From Mytilus trossulus (lineage: Eukaryota > Mollusca > Bivalvia > Mytilida > Mytilidae), in the NCBI RefSeq assembly GCF_036588685.1, contig NC_086381.1:49785431-49849430 (forward strand): 64,000 nucleotides of DNA, read 5' to 3'. The notes under the pieces were generated by a model. It was not told where the DNA came from and did not search any database. It saw only the letters and a list, made by a program, of their open reading frames with translations. Positions 1 to 12,555 of this stretch are shown here, piece after piece. The position numbers and the translations under genes were made by a program. How positions within the stretch are numbered: position 1 is the first letter of the stretch; the number at the start of each line of letters is the position of its first letter.

Positions 1-1582
1 GACCAATAGTGGTAAAATTTGCTGAATTCAGCATCAGTAAAATTCGGTTATCGAGAAACGGTACAAAAAGCTTCGAGTCGCTTAAGACAAACAAGTTTTG
101 TATTTAGTCCTCAGTACCCGACAGAGGTGTTACTAAAACGAAAAAAAAATACTGGTGATGAAGAAAAAACGTTTAGAAAATAAAGAGGCATATCTAGTAG
201 GAGATAACTTGTTCATTGAAGGAAAGTTGTGGCAGGAATAGGAGTTTGCGAATAATGGCTGTAATAGTGTTGAAAGCGATAAGTGTAATAAATGTTCATT
301 AAATGTGTGCTCATGGAAAATCTCTAAAGGTCTGTTGCGGAAACTAAAAGACAAAGAATTGATAATGGAAATAACAAATTGTGATATCGTATGCTTAAAT
401 GAGTGCTGGGTCAAATGCCCGAGGGAACTCGAATTAAATGGTTATGATAATAGTTATCAAAGGTACCAGGATTATAATTTAGTACGCCAGACGCGCGTTT
501 CGTCTACATAAGACTCATCAGTGACGCTCATATCAAAATATTTATAAAGCCAAACAAGTAAAAAGTTGAAGAGCTTGAGGATCCAAAGGTTCAAAAAGTT
601 GTGCCAAATACGGCGAAGGTAATCTATGCCTGGGATTAGAAAATCCTTAGTTTTTCGGTAAATTCAAAGTTTTGTATACAGGAAATTTATAAAATGACCA
701 CATTAATGATATTCATGCCAACACCGAAGTGTTGACTACTGGGCTGGAGATACCCTCGGGGACGAAACGTCCACCAGCAGTGGCATCGACCCAGTGGTGT
801 AAATAGTTATCTAAGGTACCAGGATTATAATGTAGTACGCCAGACGCGTAAATTTGTTGATAGGGAAAATTGCAACGAAGGAGGAGTAATTTTTTTCTAT
901 AGAAAGTGGTAAATCCGTATATTGAATTTTTAAATTGTTGTGCTAATACTAATAGTATGATATGGTTAAAAATAAGCATAATGTTATTATGTTTGATAGT
1001 AAAGATTTGTATCCGTGTGCTATATATATGCCCCTGATAATAATGTGTTTTACCGAGAGTATGACTTAGATGTCTTTAAAGTTTTGCAAGAACAAATAGA
1101 ACATTATAGTGTATTAGGTAATATTGCAGTGATTTTTGATCTCAACGGAATAATAGGTTTAGAGAATGACTTCATAATGCAAAACAATTTAAATGTATTT
1201 AATTGCAATGAAACTGATTTACTTAATTATGAACCTGATCTACCAAGTAAAAGAACAACATACGACATAAAGCCGGCTAATTCGTTTGGTCGTCAAATTT
1301 TGAACTTATGTAAATCTTCTGGTATAAGAGTATGTAATGATCGTTTTGAGAAAAAAAGTGAAACTTTTACATTCAAAATAAGAATGTATGTAGCATGATT
1401 GATTATTTGCTTGTGATTGTGATCTTGTGATTCATTTTCTATTGTTAATGATTTTGTCATTGGTGATTTTACTACTTGTTCATGTCATGCACCGTTAAAA
1501 GTTGTATTTAACGGATGAACTTTAAATGAAATATGTACTTGTAAAACTGTAAAATATGATTGTTATAAATGGAATGATGGGT
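1..1582 (+). pseudogene. LINE (non-LTR retrotransposon) remnant, endonuclease half
   Basis: This is a decayed APE-type endonuclease domain of a LINE ORF2, read in pieces on the + strand. Around 302-450 the frame reads VCSWKISKGLLRKLKDKE and then DIVCLNECW, the usual start of a LINE endonuclease. After a repeat insertion at about 455-850 it resumes with EGGVIFFYRKW (about 880) and CYIYAPDNNVFYREYD (1,016). It then runs through VIFDLNGIIGLENDF (1,132) and FGRQILNLCKSSGIRVCN (1,285) to CHAPLKVVF (1,483-1,510), the remnant of the SDHAP catalytic motif. Several stops and frameshifts mean it is dead. It ends at the TTAA site at 1,583, and the element continues at 9,459. The part left of about 250 is too degraded to assign. 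Confidence 0.8.
455..850 (+). mobile_element. GTACCAGGATTATAA-family repeat inserted in the LINE endonuclease
   Basis: This copy of an abundant short repeat interrupts the LINE endonuclease frame. It starts at GGTACCAGGATTATAA (462) and passes through ACTCATCAGTGACGCTC (514). It continues through a body resembling the copies at 21,115, 32,990 and 47,716, and reaches TGACTACTGGGCTGGAGATA (734). The flanks carry a repeat of ATAGTTATC (450 and 805). A second copy of the element head (814-848) follows before LINE sequence resumes. No coding capacity is seen. It is probably a SINE- or MITE-like non-autonomous element; I do not know its formal name. Confidence 0.7.
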
Positions 1583-1604
1583 TTAAGGTGGCTCACCCCA
1601 ATAG

Positions 1605-2066
1605 TGACCCCCGGTAGATTTTTTTTATTTTCACTTATTCTGTAGATTTTTTTATGCTGAATCCAAAAATGCAAAGAAAAAAGGGGGTCACCAGGCTCGT
1701 TTTCCCCTCAAATTGAAGCGAAATGTGCGATTTTGACCCTTTTTCCAAACATGTCCACCCTTACAACAATAACGGTTACATCAAATTCAAAGAGTTTTAA
1801 AACCAAGTCAGTATGATTTTTATGTGAAAAAACATTAGAATTTGAAATGTAAACCTTTCCCGTTGTTGTTTTTGACTAAAAAATCCTTTTATTTTCAGAT
1901 TTATGTCTAAATTTTGCATTTTCTAATTTCAGTTTAAGGCAAAAAATATTGATTGAATCGATTTTTCGTAAAATTTTCCCGGTAGATTTTTTTTAAAAAC
2001 AGATATGTCAAAGCTATGAACTTTTCGAGCATTTTAAGGTAAAATAAAATGGGGGTCACCAGGCTT
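1605..2066. repeat. Internal direct duplication near the left end of the 7.87-kb element
   Basis: Two landmarks recur about 370 bp apart in the same orientation: CCCGGTAGATTTTTTT at about 1,610 and 1,979, and GGGGGTCACCAGGCT at 1,684 and 2,051. This implies an old tandem duplication of the subterminal region of the element. Confidence 0.6.
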
Positions 2067-2069
2067 TTA

Positions 2070-5000
2070 AAAAAGTTACGAGCTTTTCTTTAACCCCTCT
2101 ACCCCATAAGGTCTGATTTCAATGCAGTCCATTAATTACTTAGTTGTGAATTCTTTATTGGTGGCTTAAATAAAATAATGTTTGAAATTATATTAATAAA
2201 CGATTGCTGAATATAAATGTGGTTATCGTATAACTGTTTGTTATCAAGAAGCGAAACTTTGATTATTTAGGTGAAATACGGTAATTTTGTCTGGCGCGAG
2301 TTGCTTCCCTCTAATTTGGCGCCATTATCGGACCAGAGGAATTTCAAGGTCGCCACGTCGAGCAGCATACTACATTGATGAATACGACCATTTACATACA
2401 TAACAGACATTGTGGTGAATATACAACGATGAAGGTAGAGTTATTGCATAAGAAAACATATATTTCGATATTTTAGGCAGCCAAATGTTACCAGTATCAC
2501 GAAAAATACAAACTTGGGGGCTGTCTCAAAATACTCGCTACTGTTGAAAAGCACTGCGACTGAGACCTTGTACGAGCTCAATTTCTGTTCCATGTTTAAT
2601 TGTTATAGCTGGTATCTTATTTATGTGTTTATCTTAGTATTTTCACCTTACTGGCAATTTGTAAACATGTCTGGCCCGTTTTGAGAGATATCCGTGTGCA
2701 AACGGACGAAGAGGAGGGGATGACATCTAGCTACTATGAACCACCACAACTGTCATTTTTACGCTACTGTTAGTGTCAATGAATTAGCCTTTTTTAATCA
2801 TCATTTGGTTAATCTAATTTCGTAGCCAAGTTACATAGAGTTAGGGTCATATGTATGTGGGGTACCCCATAACTTCCCTAGGGCATGCGCTGTTTCTACT
2901 CCCTTGTCCCAACTATGTTTCCCTTCCCTTTTACCCTAAAATTTTCTCCTCTTACTTCATTACTTCCATCTCCTTCTTCCAAGACAAAATAAAAAGGACA
3001 ACATGTATTTCCAAGATAACCCTTTTCTCTGATCCCTCATTCCCCTGTCTCCTTACCCCTCTTTACCCCCTCTAATAATAATCAATTAAGGTTCTCAAGG
3101 GGTTTGATTGACTTGGTTTTTTTTGGTTGAGAATATGACATAATTGGCCTAATTTGTAAATGATAACCTTTACAGTAGGAGGCAATACATCTGTACATCT
3201 TTTAAACATATATATATATTGTATTTAAAACAACATTAAAAAAAATATTTTGGGGTCATTTCTGATTGATTTTAAGCAACCTGGTACTGATAGAAGCAGT
3301 ATTGTCACAGGTTTGTATATTGTGGTTTTATTCTTTTTTAGTCTCATTTTTATTATTTTCTGTTAAGAAATTTGCTATTTATAAATATAATCAATCAAAT
3401 TAAATTATTGAAAAATATTTTATGCGTTCTCAAGGAAAAACAAAAACACTTAAAACAAACCTATTATCAAATAAACACATATTAATATACTTATATAGAC
3501 CATTCTACTTCTTTTAAGCTCTCGTAGATACTAATTAAATCCAACCATACATTTTTAAATGCCCTCAAAATATTTTTTTGAAGTAATGTGTTTTTATATA
3601 AAATATTTACATGATATACATGTAGCAAAAAAATGCAGGTGACAACTACTTTTGGCCAGGTACTGTATTTTGAGTTGAAAATAATTGTTGCTTTGTGAAT
3701 AGTAATTTTTAATAAATACAAAATTTTTGTATCCTATATTCCAAATAGGGTACAAAAAGCCTCAGCATAATTTATTCATGAGGACTGCATGAGCTGCATT
3801 TTCAAAATTAAAGGCAGCCGAACAGCAAGAAGCCTTTATTCAACCTATAGAAACAAAATCACTATTTACACTTGTTGTGCATGTACTTATATTTTGTTTG
3901 CTCGTTATTGATCACAACAAATTCTTCATTATTTTTACACCATAGTGGCAGGGGCATTAAGTTAAATTATCTTTGCATTGTCAGTCTTATCAAACTTGCA
4001 TGTTCGTCCAAAATTTGTTTTCTGTTCTCTAACTTCAGTTTGCCTCTACCAATATTATTAAACTAAATAAAATTCACAATTAATGCATATATATTATTCT
4101 TGTTACCAACAAACACACATGAAGTTTGAATTTTTGGTGGGGTTGCTTTTACTTTTCTAGAGTTATGCCCCTTTAAAAATTTTAAAATAGCTAATGTTTT
4201 GTTCCTTTCTTTAACACAAGTTTGCTTTATCCAAATATTGTGATACTTATATGCAATGCTTACTACAACACAACTCAGATAAAGTAAAAATTTGGGTGGT
4301 GTCACTCTTTTCATTCTTTACATGCAAGTGGCTGCTCATCTGTGTCCTATGGACACATTCTCCATTATGAACTAGTCTCATCTGTATGCTTTTGAATGTC
4401 AATAATTGTTGATTTTCTGACAGAATTACTCTGATATTTAATTTCAGGCGGCAAGTACATTTGTACATGTACATGCAAATGGAAGGAGTGATCTTGGAAT
4501 GTTCAACTTTACTTGGAATTATTGGCACAGTACTGACAGAATTTTATGAGAAGCCAGTATCATCTAGTCTTGCAACCGGAAACTATGTGTAAAGTGCTGA
4601 AACTTGAGAACAACATTCTACATGTATATGCAATATGTGTTGCCACAATCCAATTGAGGAGCAGAGGTCAACTATAAATTGGAACTACATGTATATGCCT
4701 TAGTGCTGTCAAAATCCTTAAAAAATGCAATCAAAAGGACCTGCTTCACCTACCTGTCCCAATGATGAATAAAGATCATATATATATATATTGAGTCTTA
4801 TAAAAAAAACAGTGAAGGAGAATAAAAATTATGAAGATATAGAGCTGATCAGCTTATGATTGTACATGTACATGACGTACATGACGTATAAATGGCAACC
4901 ATGCTTACATTTATACTTGAACATTTAAATTAACAATTTTACATTTGTAATACATGTTTTATAAATTTAATCTCAGAGACATCTGAGGAATAAAATCAAT

Positions 5001-5375
5001 AACGTTTCAAAAATTTGATTTAGTTGAGCCTTTTTTTACGCCTGTTTACAGGAGGTAATATGGTATACCATTGACTGTCAGTCATCAAAATGGTCGGCAT
5101 ATACTCATTTAATAAATACTAAAAGGTACATGTAGTAGATAAACTATTTGTGTGCAATACATGTAGTTTACAATTCTGTCAATTACAATGTATCATGGAC
5201 CACATAATCATTTGTATGGTTCATTGATCAACAGTAAGTCCTCTTTTTTCATATGCTATATTGTGTAATCAATAGGTCATCTTCATGTATATTTGGTGGA
5301 CGTTAAGCAACCAACAATCAATCAATCATGTATATTTGGTGTATTAAATGTATTATAACAAATTAAAATATCAAA
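2070..5375. other. Non-coding interior of the 7.87-kb element, unrecognised
   Basis: The stretch is AT-rich with no frame longer than about 90 codons that resembles a protein. The frames at 2,851-3,075 and 4,063-4,528 look like chance. It contains many ACATGTA words, a (TA)n run at 3,208-3,220 and another at 4,780-4,790. The phrase AGTTATGCCCCTTTAAAAAT at 4,161 recurs in reverse near 5,970. Nothing here supports a gene. Confidence 0.5.
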
Positions 5376-5545
5376 TAAGAGGATGTGATATGATTGTAAA
5401 TGAGACACAAGAGACCAAACTACACAGAATTAACTATACATGTAGGTCACCATACAGACTTCAACAATGAGTAAAACCTATTCTGCATAGTTGGTTTTAA
5501 AGGCCTCAAAATGACAAATGAACAATTTAAAACGATTTAAATGAG
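5376..5545 (+). repeat. GATATGATTG...GAGACAA-family repeat, diverged copy
   Basis: The order of landmarks (ATGTGATATGATTG, AGAGACCAAACTACACAGA, AGGTCACCATACAGACTTCA, AACAATGAG, AAAGGCCTCAAAATGACAA) matches the better copy at 55,305-55,590. This copy has small deletions. It is an abundant mussel repeat by recognition. Confidence 0.65.
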
Positions 5546-5559
5546 AAAACTAATGGGTG

Positions 5560-7214
5560 ATTTATGTACAAAATAATGAATAAATAACAAAAATGTCTGT
5601 CTTGCAGGGTTTATCTGAACTTAACCTAATTTCATGGATTTGTCTATTTCTTAATTCTAAATATGTTTCAAAATATTTGGTTGATGGGATGATTGTTAGA
5701 GAGTCTGACATAGGGTGCGGGCTCATTGGTTGATAACATTGCGAATAACTGTAGCCGGTCCCGCTTTGGCAGTCAGTTCCCACATTGTCACTGGAGGAAT
5801 AAAATAAGAAAACAAATGGTATAAGAAAAAAAATGAATCATAATTTCCTGTCGATATGCACATCTACATAGTATGCCCTTATTATCTAAAAAGTTTTCAA
5901 AAATTCTAATGTGTGTTTTGAGAGACGATGAGAAACTGTTACAGTGCTATATTGTAGTAAATAAGTTCAAAGGGGCATAACTCCTAGAAAAAATAAATGA
6001 ATCGTAATTTCCTGTTGACATGCACATCTACATAGTACCAAGGATTTGTATAGTATAGTACGTCCTTATTATCTAAAAATGTTTTATGAAATTCTGTTTG
6101 AGAGTTGTGATGACAAGAAACAAGACTGACTGACGGACGGACAGACGGGTCAAAAACATACCCTTTGCAACTCCGTTTTGTTGTGTATAAAAATAGGAAG
6201 ATGGGGTATCATTGTTTATGAGGCAACTCTAAACCGAAGACCAATTTACATAGAAGATAACAATTATGTCCTCTTACGATTACCAATAAAACCATATACC
6301 ACATAGTCAAACAAATAAAAGTCCAAGAAATTACTTTTTTGTATTTATTGCACATAATGAATATTTAATTTGTTCATACTGAATAGTCACAGGCAAATAT
6401 TTCAAACATAAAACGGATGAGAACATATAAAAAAGTATCAATTATGTAAGTTATGCAAAGTAAGATGAGCTAGATATATGGACTGCCATATTGTTGTTGT
6501 TGTGCTGGAAAGAATGAGTGAACAATTATGCTTGGTGCATGTATAGGCAAAATTCCCCCTTTTGACCTTACGAGGCTTCGTATGTATACATCCAGCTGTT
6601 TGAGCACCCTGTATAATCAAGGGATCATCTGTCAGATTAGTCATATTTCTATGTTAAGCATAACATTTGAAAATAAGCAGATGTAATATTATTGCCAATG
6701 AAACAACTATCCACCAAAGTTCAAATTTGAAATTCAATATAATAAATAAAAACACATCATCTCCTTTTATCATCACGCATAGATTAGTTATACATTTCTT
6801 TGCCACGGTAAGATCAAAGACCATTAAATCCGTGTTCACAAACAAAATTGTCATTCACATTTTTTTGCCGCAATGCCATTACCCCACTATAATTATTTTC
6901 ATCATCAAGAACTTTCCTTATTATCTTACCTTTTAAAAAAGCATGTCAAAAATTAAGATAGAAGTTAAAATTTGCCCGGCTAATATAGCGTTCCTGTGTA
7001 CTGGGCGGAGTTTAAAAATTACCATCCAAACTTTTCCTGAACCTAGTAGTAGTATAGATTTATATATATAAAGTCTTTAGTAGTGTTTGTGACTGCCCGA
7101 CACGCTGTGGATGTTCCTAGAAAAATCCCGACATAGTAACCAAAAATTTTGCGGTCCTGGGCCGCAAATCATGCAGTATTGAGGAATTATATCATAGGTC
7201 GGAATACTAGGCCA
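5560..7214. other. Non-coding interior of the 7.87-kb element
   Basis: Apart from the duplication noted separately, no gene or named repeat can be supported. The small frames at 6,438-6,936 overlap on both strands and lack any recognisable domain. Confidence 0.45.
5822..6130. repeat. Tandem duplication of ~165 bp
   Basis: Two adjacent copies begin at about 5,825 and 5,990. They share AATTTCCTGT, GACATGCACATCTACATAGTA (GATATGCACATC... in the first) and TTATTATCTAAAAA, each followed by a GTGTTTTGAGAG or CTGTTTGAGAG tail. A short GACGGACGGACAGACGG run follows at 6,131. Confidence 0.6.
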
Positions 7215-7375
7215 GTCCCGGTTTCTTTTTACCGTGGTGGATTCAGGGGAGGGTTTCGGGGGTGGACCCCTCATTTTTGGACGATCAATGCTTTTGAATG
7301 GGAAAATATAGTTGGAACACCCCCTTTTTGTCCTGGATTGGGAACCCCCTTTTAAAATGGCTGGATCCGCCCCGA
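7215..7375. repeat. TGGATCCGCC-type short interspersed repeat
   Basis: The segment starts GGTGGATTCAGGGG and ends GGCTGGATCCGCCCCG, with paired CCCCTTTTTG and ACCCCCTTTT blocks inside. Related pieces lie at 51,950-52,010 (CCTGGATCCGCACCTG) and 57,790-57,935 in reverse. The complementary GGATTCAGGGG / CCTGGATCCGCCCC ends suggest a small inverted-repeat element. Confidence 0.5.
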
Positions 7376-7488
7376 TTAATCAATTTTCATCTTCATGAAA
7401 AGGCGGAAAACAGCCAATTATTGAAGTGTCCTTTTATTTCTGCAGGAAAACCAATAATCATTTTTGTGAAATAAGTTGCTGGATCCAT

Positions 7489-8421
7489 TAGGCCAGACTT
7501 TTTTTATTATCTGTTTAACGAGATCCGCCGACTCCACATTGTCCGATTTCAGAATAAAAATAAAAGTAGTGCTTCCTACTTTTATTTTTATTTTTTCCGC
7601 TGACTGTTACGAAATTCTTAAAAAAAAAAAAAAAAGTACGAGTTCGGGTCTGCGATTATTAATTTATCTCTTGTCGCATGGTCAAACAAAACGGCGACTT
7701 CCGGGAAGGACCGTTTTTTTACATTAAACTTTAAGTCCGATCACTAGAGAGAAGTTCGTGTTCACTCAAATTTGTTAAGTGTAATAGAGATGAGGCAATC
7801 GGGGTCATGTTGTCCAATGAGTTACCGGAAGATGTTGGCATCAGCTGCATTATAACCAACGAGGCAGATGTTGAACCTGACATGCCGGTCAACGTTTTGG
7901 AAGAGTTTGGGTTTATATTTTTCCTTTGAAGTAGTATCGTAGTATGCATATTAAAATAGTATCAAAGATATCAATTAAAATCAATAATGCTTTTTGAATT
8001 TTGTGTATGGATGGGACCAAATCATTTGAAAAACCACTTTTTTTATTCACGTTCACCCCCTTTCACTTTCGCACCCTACAGTACACATTTGCACCCTACA
8101 CCGGAATAAAACTTAGGAAACTCAAGCTAGTAGCCCAGACCAAATTATTCCTAAATGATGTTTGTATTTTTAACTAAATTTTATCAAAATTTTAGTAGCC
8201 CAGCTCACAATCTAGAGGTCTGTTTCTTCCATTGTTCTTGTATTTTGATAAATTCTTAAAAAAAAAAAAAAAAAAAAAGGTCACTTAGATTGGTTTTATT
8301 TTTATTTTTAGTGTAGACTGGACCAATTTTGCACTTTTTTTTTTTTTTTTATTTCGTCCCCTCGACCCTATTTTTTTACAAATTTTCTCGTTAAACAGAT
8401 AATAAAAAAAGTCTGGCCTTA
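7489..8421. repeat. Separated inverted repeat, ~35-bp arms
   Basis: TAGGCCAGACTTTTTTTATT...GTTTAACGAGA at 7,489-7,523 is the reverse complement of 8,386-8,421, with at most one or two differences. The interval holds A-runs at 7,621 and 8,257 and a T-run at 8,337. It could be the ends of a nested element of about 930 bp. No target duplication was identified. Confidence 0.6.
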
Positions 8422-8429
8422 GTCTATTA

Positions 8430-9454
8430 TAATAATAACACTTGCTCTGATTCACTAAATGATGTTTCTTTTTATTTAATTTGAACTCGATTGACATATT
8501 GATAGATACAACAAATCATCAAAATAACAATAAGCAAATTAAGTAATATTATAGACAAAAATCATAAAATAGAAAACATTGGCCCCGAGGTCTTACATTA
8601 TAGGACTTAGTCTAGTGTTCAGGAAATTATTGAATTGTGATACGAGAAAGTTAATCAGATGATGTTCGTGCTCATTTATTGATAAGGTAAACAAATCTTT
8701 AAATGAAAATTTGTTTTGGGGAAAATAAAAAATATAAAACTATAATTAACAAAATTTTGCAGTGTAAAAATATATCGCATAATGGGGAATAATTAAACCC
8801 ATACAAATAACTGGAAATAAAGATATTAAATAGATTTATGACAGAAACAAACTGTTATAAAACGCCAAACGGATAGCTTGATAAGTACCCGCCCCGATAC
8901 TTTTAAAGCATACTATACGGGTTTTACCTGTTTTTGAAAGCTGTACGATGACATGCAATTGTTTACATCGCTATAATTTGTTCAAAGTTAATCATTGCGT
9001 CATGGGCAAAACATTTTCAAAAATAAATCTCCAAGACATCATTTAATATTCAACCGATATTTAATTCAAAATATGGTACGAAATGGACCGTGTAAGGTGA
9101 GAATGCGTTTTTGGAGCGAAGCGGCACCTTCGACGCAGTCATACATTTGACTTTGTCAGTATTTATATATATTTTTTTTAATGTTAATATGCTTAAATCA
9201 CGTATATTTCTCTCCTTTTAGTCTATTATGCGAAAAATGAAGAAAGCACTCTGAATGTCTGACCGTTCGTATTTCCTGTTTTGAAGAACGTTTTGCATCA
9301 CTTGTTTACATCGTCAAGGGTGCTTTCATACACGCCCGCGTTCCAAGGTCGTCAACGCTATTTTTGAGAAGACCCCTGAAAGCGACCGTTTCCAAGGCAC
9401 TCGTCGTAAGAAACATGCGTTAAAATATGCGCATTGTTAAAGGGCCGAGCCACC
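8430..9454. other. Right part of the 7.87-kb element, non-coding
   Basis: AT-rich DNA runs up to the right GGTGGCTC inverted end. GGAGCGAAGCGGCACCTTCG (9,112) forms a GC-rich short hairpin, the only notable local structure. No coding evidence. Confidence 0.45.
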
Positions 9455-9458
9455 TTAA

Positions 9459-11070
9459 AGATGACGTTAAAAGAGACCTTGCGGAATTTACCGAAAAAGT
9501 TAATGAACTGATGAATGGTTTATCCGACGAGCCAAGGAATATCGACGAAATTGTGAACAATATTAATTCGTGTCTCCTCGATATTGTCAACAAATATACA
9601 AACACAGAAGTGACTAAAGTTTTAAAATGTGATTATTGTAACAGCTCAAAGCGATCTTATAACGTATACATATAAGGCAAGATAAACCATGGATAAACGA
9701 TGACTGCAAACAATTGTATATAGAATATAGACGCTAATTGAAACCATTTAACCAAAATAAGTGTGAAGAAGACAGACTTATTTTAAATCTTGCTAAACAT
9801 ATATTTAAACGAAGTAAGAATAGTTTAAAAAGACGATATAAAAAACAGAGGGAAAATTTGTCGAATCCAAAGTACTTTAAATTTATCGAAAGTTCAAGAA
9901 ACGAAAAAGGGCCATACAAAGCAACATAAAATTAAACGATTTTGTGACGCATTTTAAAAACTTAGTTTCTAAAGAAGAAATAGACGACGGACCGGAAGAA
10001 GAAGTCAACAATGAAGTCATTTATGAATGAATTTTTGTAACAAAGGTGTACTAAAAGAGAACGGAAAATGGTATTTGAATGGTAAAAGGATAGAAATGTG
10101 TGATCAGTTTGTATATCTTGGTTTGTTATTAAACTTTAAACGGTACCTTTTCTGTAACACAGAAAACGCTATCTCAACAGGGTAGAAAGGCTACATTTTG
10201 TTTATTGAGTTAGATTTATGATGATTGTTGTAACACTGAGACTTTGATATCCTTAGTTGATACATATGTAACAAGTATTGTGAATTAGGGTTGTGAAATA
10301 TGGGGTTTCCATAAGAAATCTGATATAGAAACGCTTCATTTGTTTTAGTTAAAAAGAATTTTGAAAGTGAGAAAAACGACTGTAAAACATATGGTGTATT
10401 TTGATCTTGTTCGTTTACCATGGTATGTAAATAGATATGTAAGAATGGTACGTTACTGGTTGAAGTTATTAGAATTTAATAATTGTATATTGAATAGTAT
10501 GAAGATATGTACGAATCTAGTTTTGTCAAATCGAATGATAAACTCACTTGGAGTTGTAAAATAAGAGACATACCTACCAGGAATGGATTTAATGATATAT
10601 GGTTAGCACCAAGTGTTGGAAATAGTCAACTATTTTTGCATGAATTTAAAAAAAAGAATTGTTGATAATTATATTGCTGAAGCCTTGTCATTTTTTGAAA
10701 ATACTTCAAAATGTAATTTATATCAATGTATACATGATGAACATACTTTGCAATTTTATTTGAATCGACCATTGAACAGTTTATACCAGACATACGTAAC
10801 TAAATATAGAATCAATTCACATTCACTTAATGTAGAAACTGGAAGATACTTAAATATTTCCAGAAATGAGCGTGTTTGTAATATGTGTAATATGAAAGTA
10901 ATCGAAGACGAATATCATTTTATACTAGAGTGTAATAAATATGTAAATTTCAGAAGTAAATATATTAAGATATATTAATATAGAAACCCATCTACCTTCA
11001 AATAAGTTCAATTACTATGGAAGAAATATAAAAAGAATTAAATAATCTGGGTAAATACCTGTATGAGGCA
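9459..11070 (+). pseudogene. LINE remnant, linker plus C-terminal half
   Basis: This continues the LINE of 1-1,582 after the 7.87-kb insertion. The linker reads DDVKRDLAEFTEKVNELMNG (9,460 on), then KPWINDDCKQLYIEYRR (9,685, with changes), then KPFNQNKCEEDRLILNLAKH. Most of the reverse transcriptase is missing. After about 10,030 the frame jumps to the late RT region WYLNGKRIEMCDQFVYLGLL (10,070) and GCEIWGFHKKSDIETLH (10,290). It ends in a zinc-knuckle-like RNERVCNMCNMK...DEYHFILECNKY (10,860-10,940), typical of the LINE C terminus. Stops and the internal deletion show it is inactive. It lies just left of the broken end of the vWA gene array. Confidence 0.8.
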
Positions 11071-11299
11071 GAGAAAATTCGTAAAACTTGATTTTTGTTA
11101 TGCTTTATTACCAATGTAATTGTATGCCAAACTCCGCTATATAGTAATGCTTTATATGTTTATGTAAACTGTATAATTTGTGTATGTAATTAATCCTATG
11201 AGCTGTATAGTTGCTTATGAAAAAAAGAATTATATTATATGAATGTACTTGATTGGTTCGTTAATTATCCCGTTGTCCTTACAAATACAAGTTACTTAC

Positions 11300-11531
11300 A
11301 TGTGTACTCAGTTATGTCCGTATCAGTTGGACAGGGCTTGCCCCCATTGTCGGGAGACCTAAGAATTACCCTTCTTTTAGACCGTGCTCCAAATCCATAG
11401 ACCTCGCTCCACTCGCTCCATTGCGACATTTGACAATCAACTTTTTCGTTTGTAAATAGTTCAAACCAACAGTGAGTAGAACCAATCATACACACCAAAA
11501 CTATAACTAACAGATCAATACGACCCATCAT
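11300..11531 (-). pseudogene. Gene 1: orphan exon 1 (signal peptide + TSP1-like module)
   Basis: The exon starts ATG at 11,531 and encodes MMGRIDLLVIVLVCMIG, a hydrophobic signal peptide. A TSP1-like module follows: CQMSQWSEWSEVYGFGARSK, then NGGKPCPTDTD. The exon ends at 11,300 with a clean donor (T then GTAAGT at 11,299-11,294), in the same phase as genes 2 and 3. The protein frame is open and two residues longer than its paralogues. In gene 2 exon 2 lies 1.0 kb further on, but here the matching place is LINE sequence, and no vWA exon exists in 1-11,299. The gene is therefore broken unless its remaining exons lie beyond the window. The donor and ORF look undamaged, so exon loss was probably by rearrangement rather than slow decay. 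Confidence 0.75.
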
Positions 11532-12555
11532 GATGTGTCTGTAAGATACTTTACGAATGTTACCCTAAAAACAAGGCTTAGACTTTTATGTTAACTAAAA
11601 TTTCCTGAAACTTTTAATGCATACGATATTTATACATATCTTTTTATACCAATCCCCGTTTCCAAGAACCTTGTATAGCCTCATAAAGACTTTTATCTTA
11701 TAAATAAACAATTTGACAAATAGGATTTTTTCCCTACTACGTGGGTAGTGAAAGTTTAGAGGGATTGAAAGCTACAAAACAAACAAATACCACAAATAGA
11801 CACAACACGTGGTGTAATGAAAACCCACAAACAGGAACTAAATTAAATGACGTAACGAAATCTACAAACAAAAACCACATGTCATAATATACATATGTCA
11901 CATGACACCCATCAATTGAAACGTTGAAAAATTAGGCATTTTATTTAATATAACGTTTGCATTAACATTTGTATTTAAATTGTTTGTGCAGTGCGAGACT
12001 GAAATCAAAGAGAGTAAAACTTTTTTTTATAACGGAACGATTTAGCAGAGATAAGAAGATGCCAAAATATTGAATAGATAATTGTACTCAAAGAATACTA
12101 GATAATAGGATATTTGATAGAGTATGAAAATACATTAAAATTCACATTTTAATGCGTTTCATGATCCTTATAAAAGTCGGGATGACCTTAAATTTAAGAA
12201 TTGAAAACACTCCAATTCAGACTCATTCACTATCTGATGAACAGATACCTTTCAGATATTGTTTTATTTTATCTACGTCCCCGTACTCCTTTGATTTCAA
12301 CAGTTTATAAAAAGTCAACTTACATTTTTACTTTGAAGAGTAAATCATGTTTGAGCCTTAATTACATCGAGTTCGGAGCATTCTACAATGTTCTAGTCAA
12401 ACCTTTGAAGGATATCTTATGCTTGATATATACTTTATAGGTTAATGTTTTGCGTAAGTGATTACTTTTTCCGTCTTGTTAATTTAATTTAATGTCCAGA
12501 ATAAAATTAAGTATTTGCCACTGAACATAAAATAAATAGCCAACAATTCTAATAT

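Larger units (their letters stand above)
1587..9454. mobile_element. 7.87-kb TTAA-flanked DNA transposon insertion (Kolobok- or piggyBac-like, non-autonomous or composite)
   Basis: The interval is bounded by TTAA at 1,583-1,586 and TTAA at 9,455-9,458. Its ends are inverted: GGTGGCTCACCCC on the left and, reverse-complemented, GGTGGCTCGGCCC on the right (11 of 13 match). It sits inside the LINE reading frame, and removing it with one TTAA restores frame (YKWNDGF then KDDVKRDLAEF). A TTAA duplication with GG termini fits Kolobok better than piggyBac, whose ends usually start CC; this is an inference. No transposase frame is visible; all internal ORFs are short and unrecognised. The interior holds several smaller repeats, so it may be a nested composite. 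Confidence 0.72.

Noticed and set aside
1587-9454. Transposase gene inside the 7.87-kb element
   Set aside because: All frames are under about 95 codons and none shows THAP, DDE/D or zinc-binding motifs.
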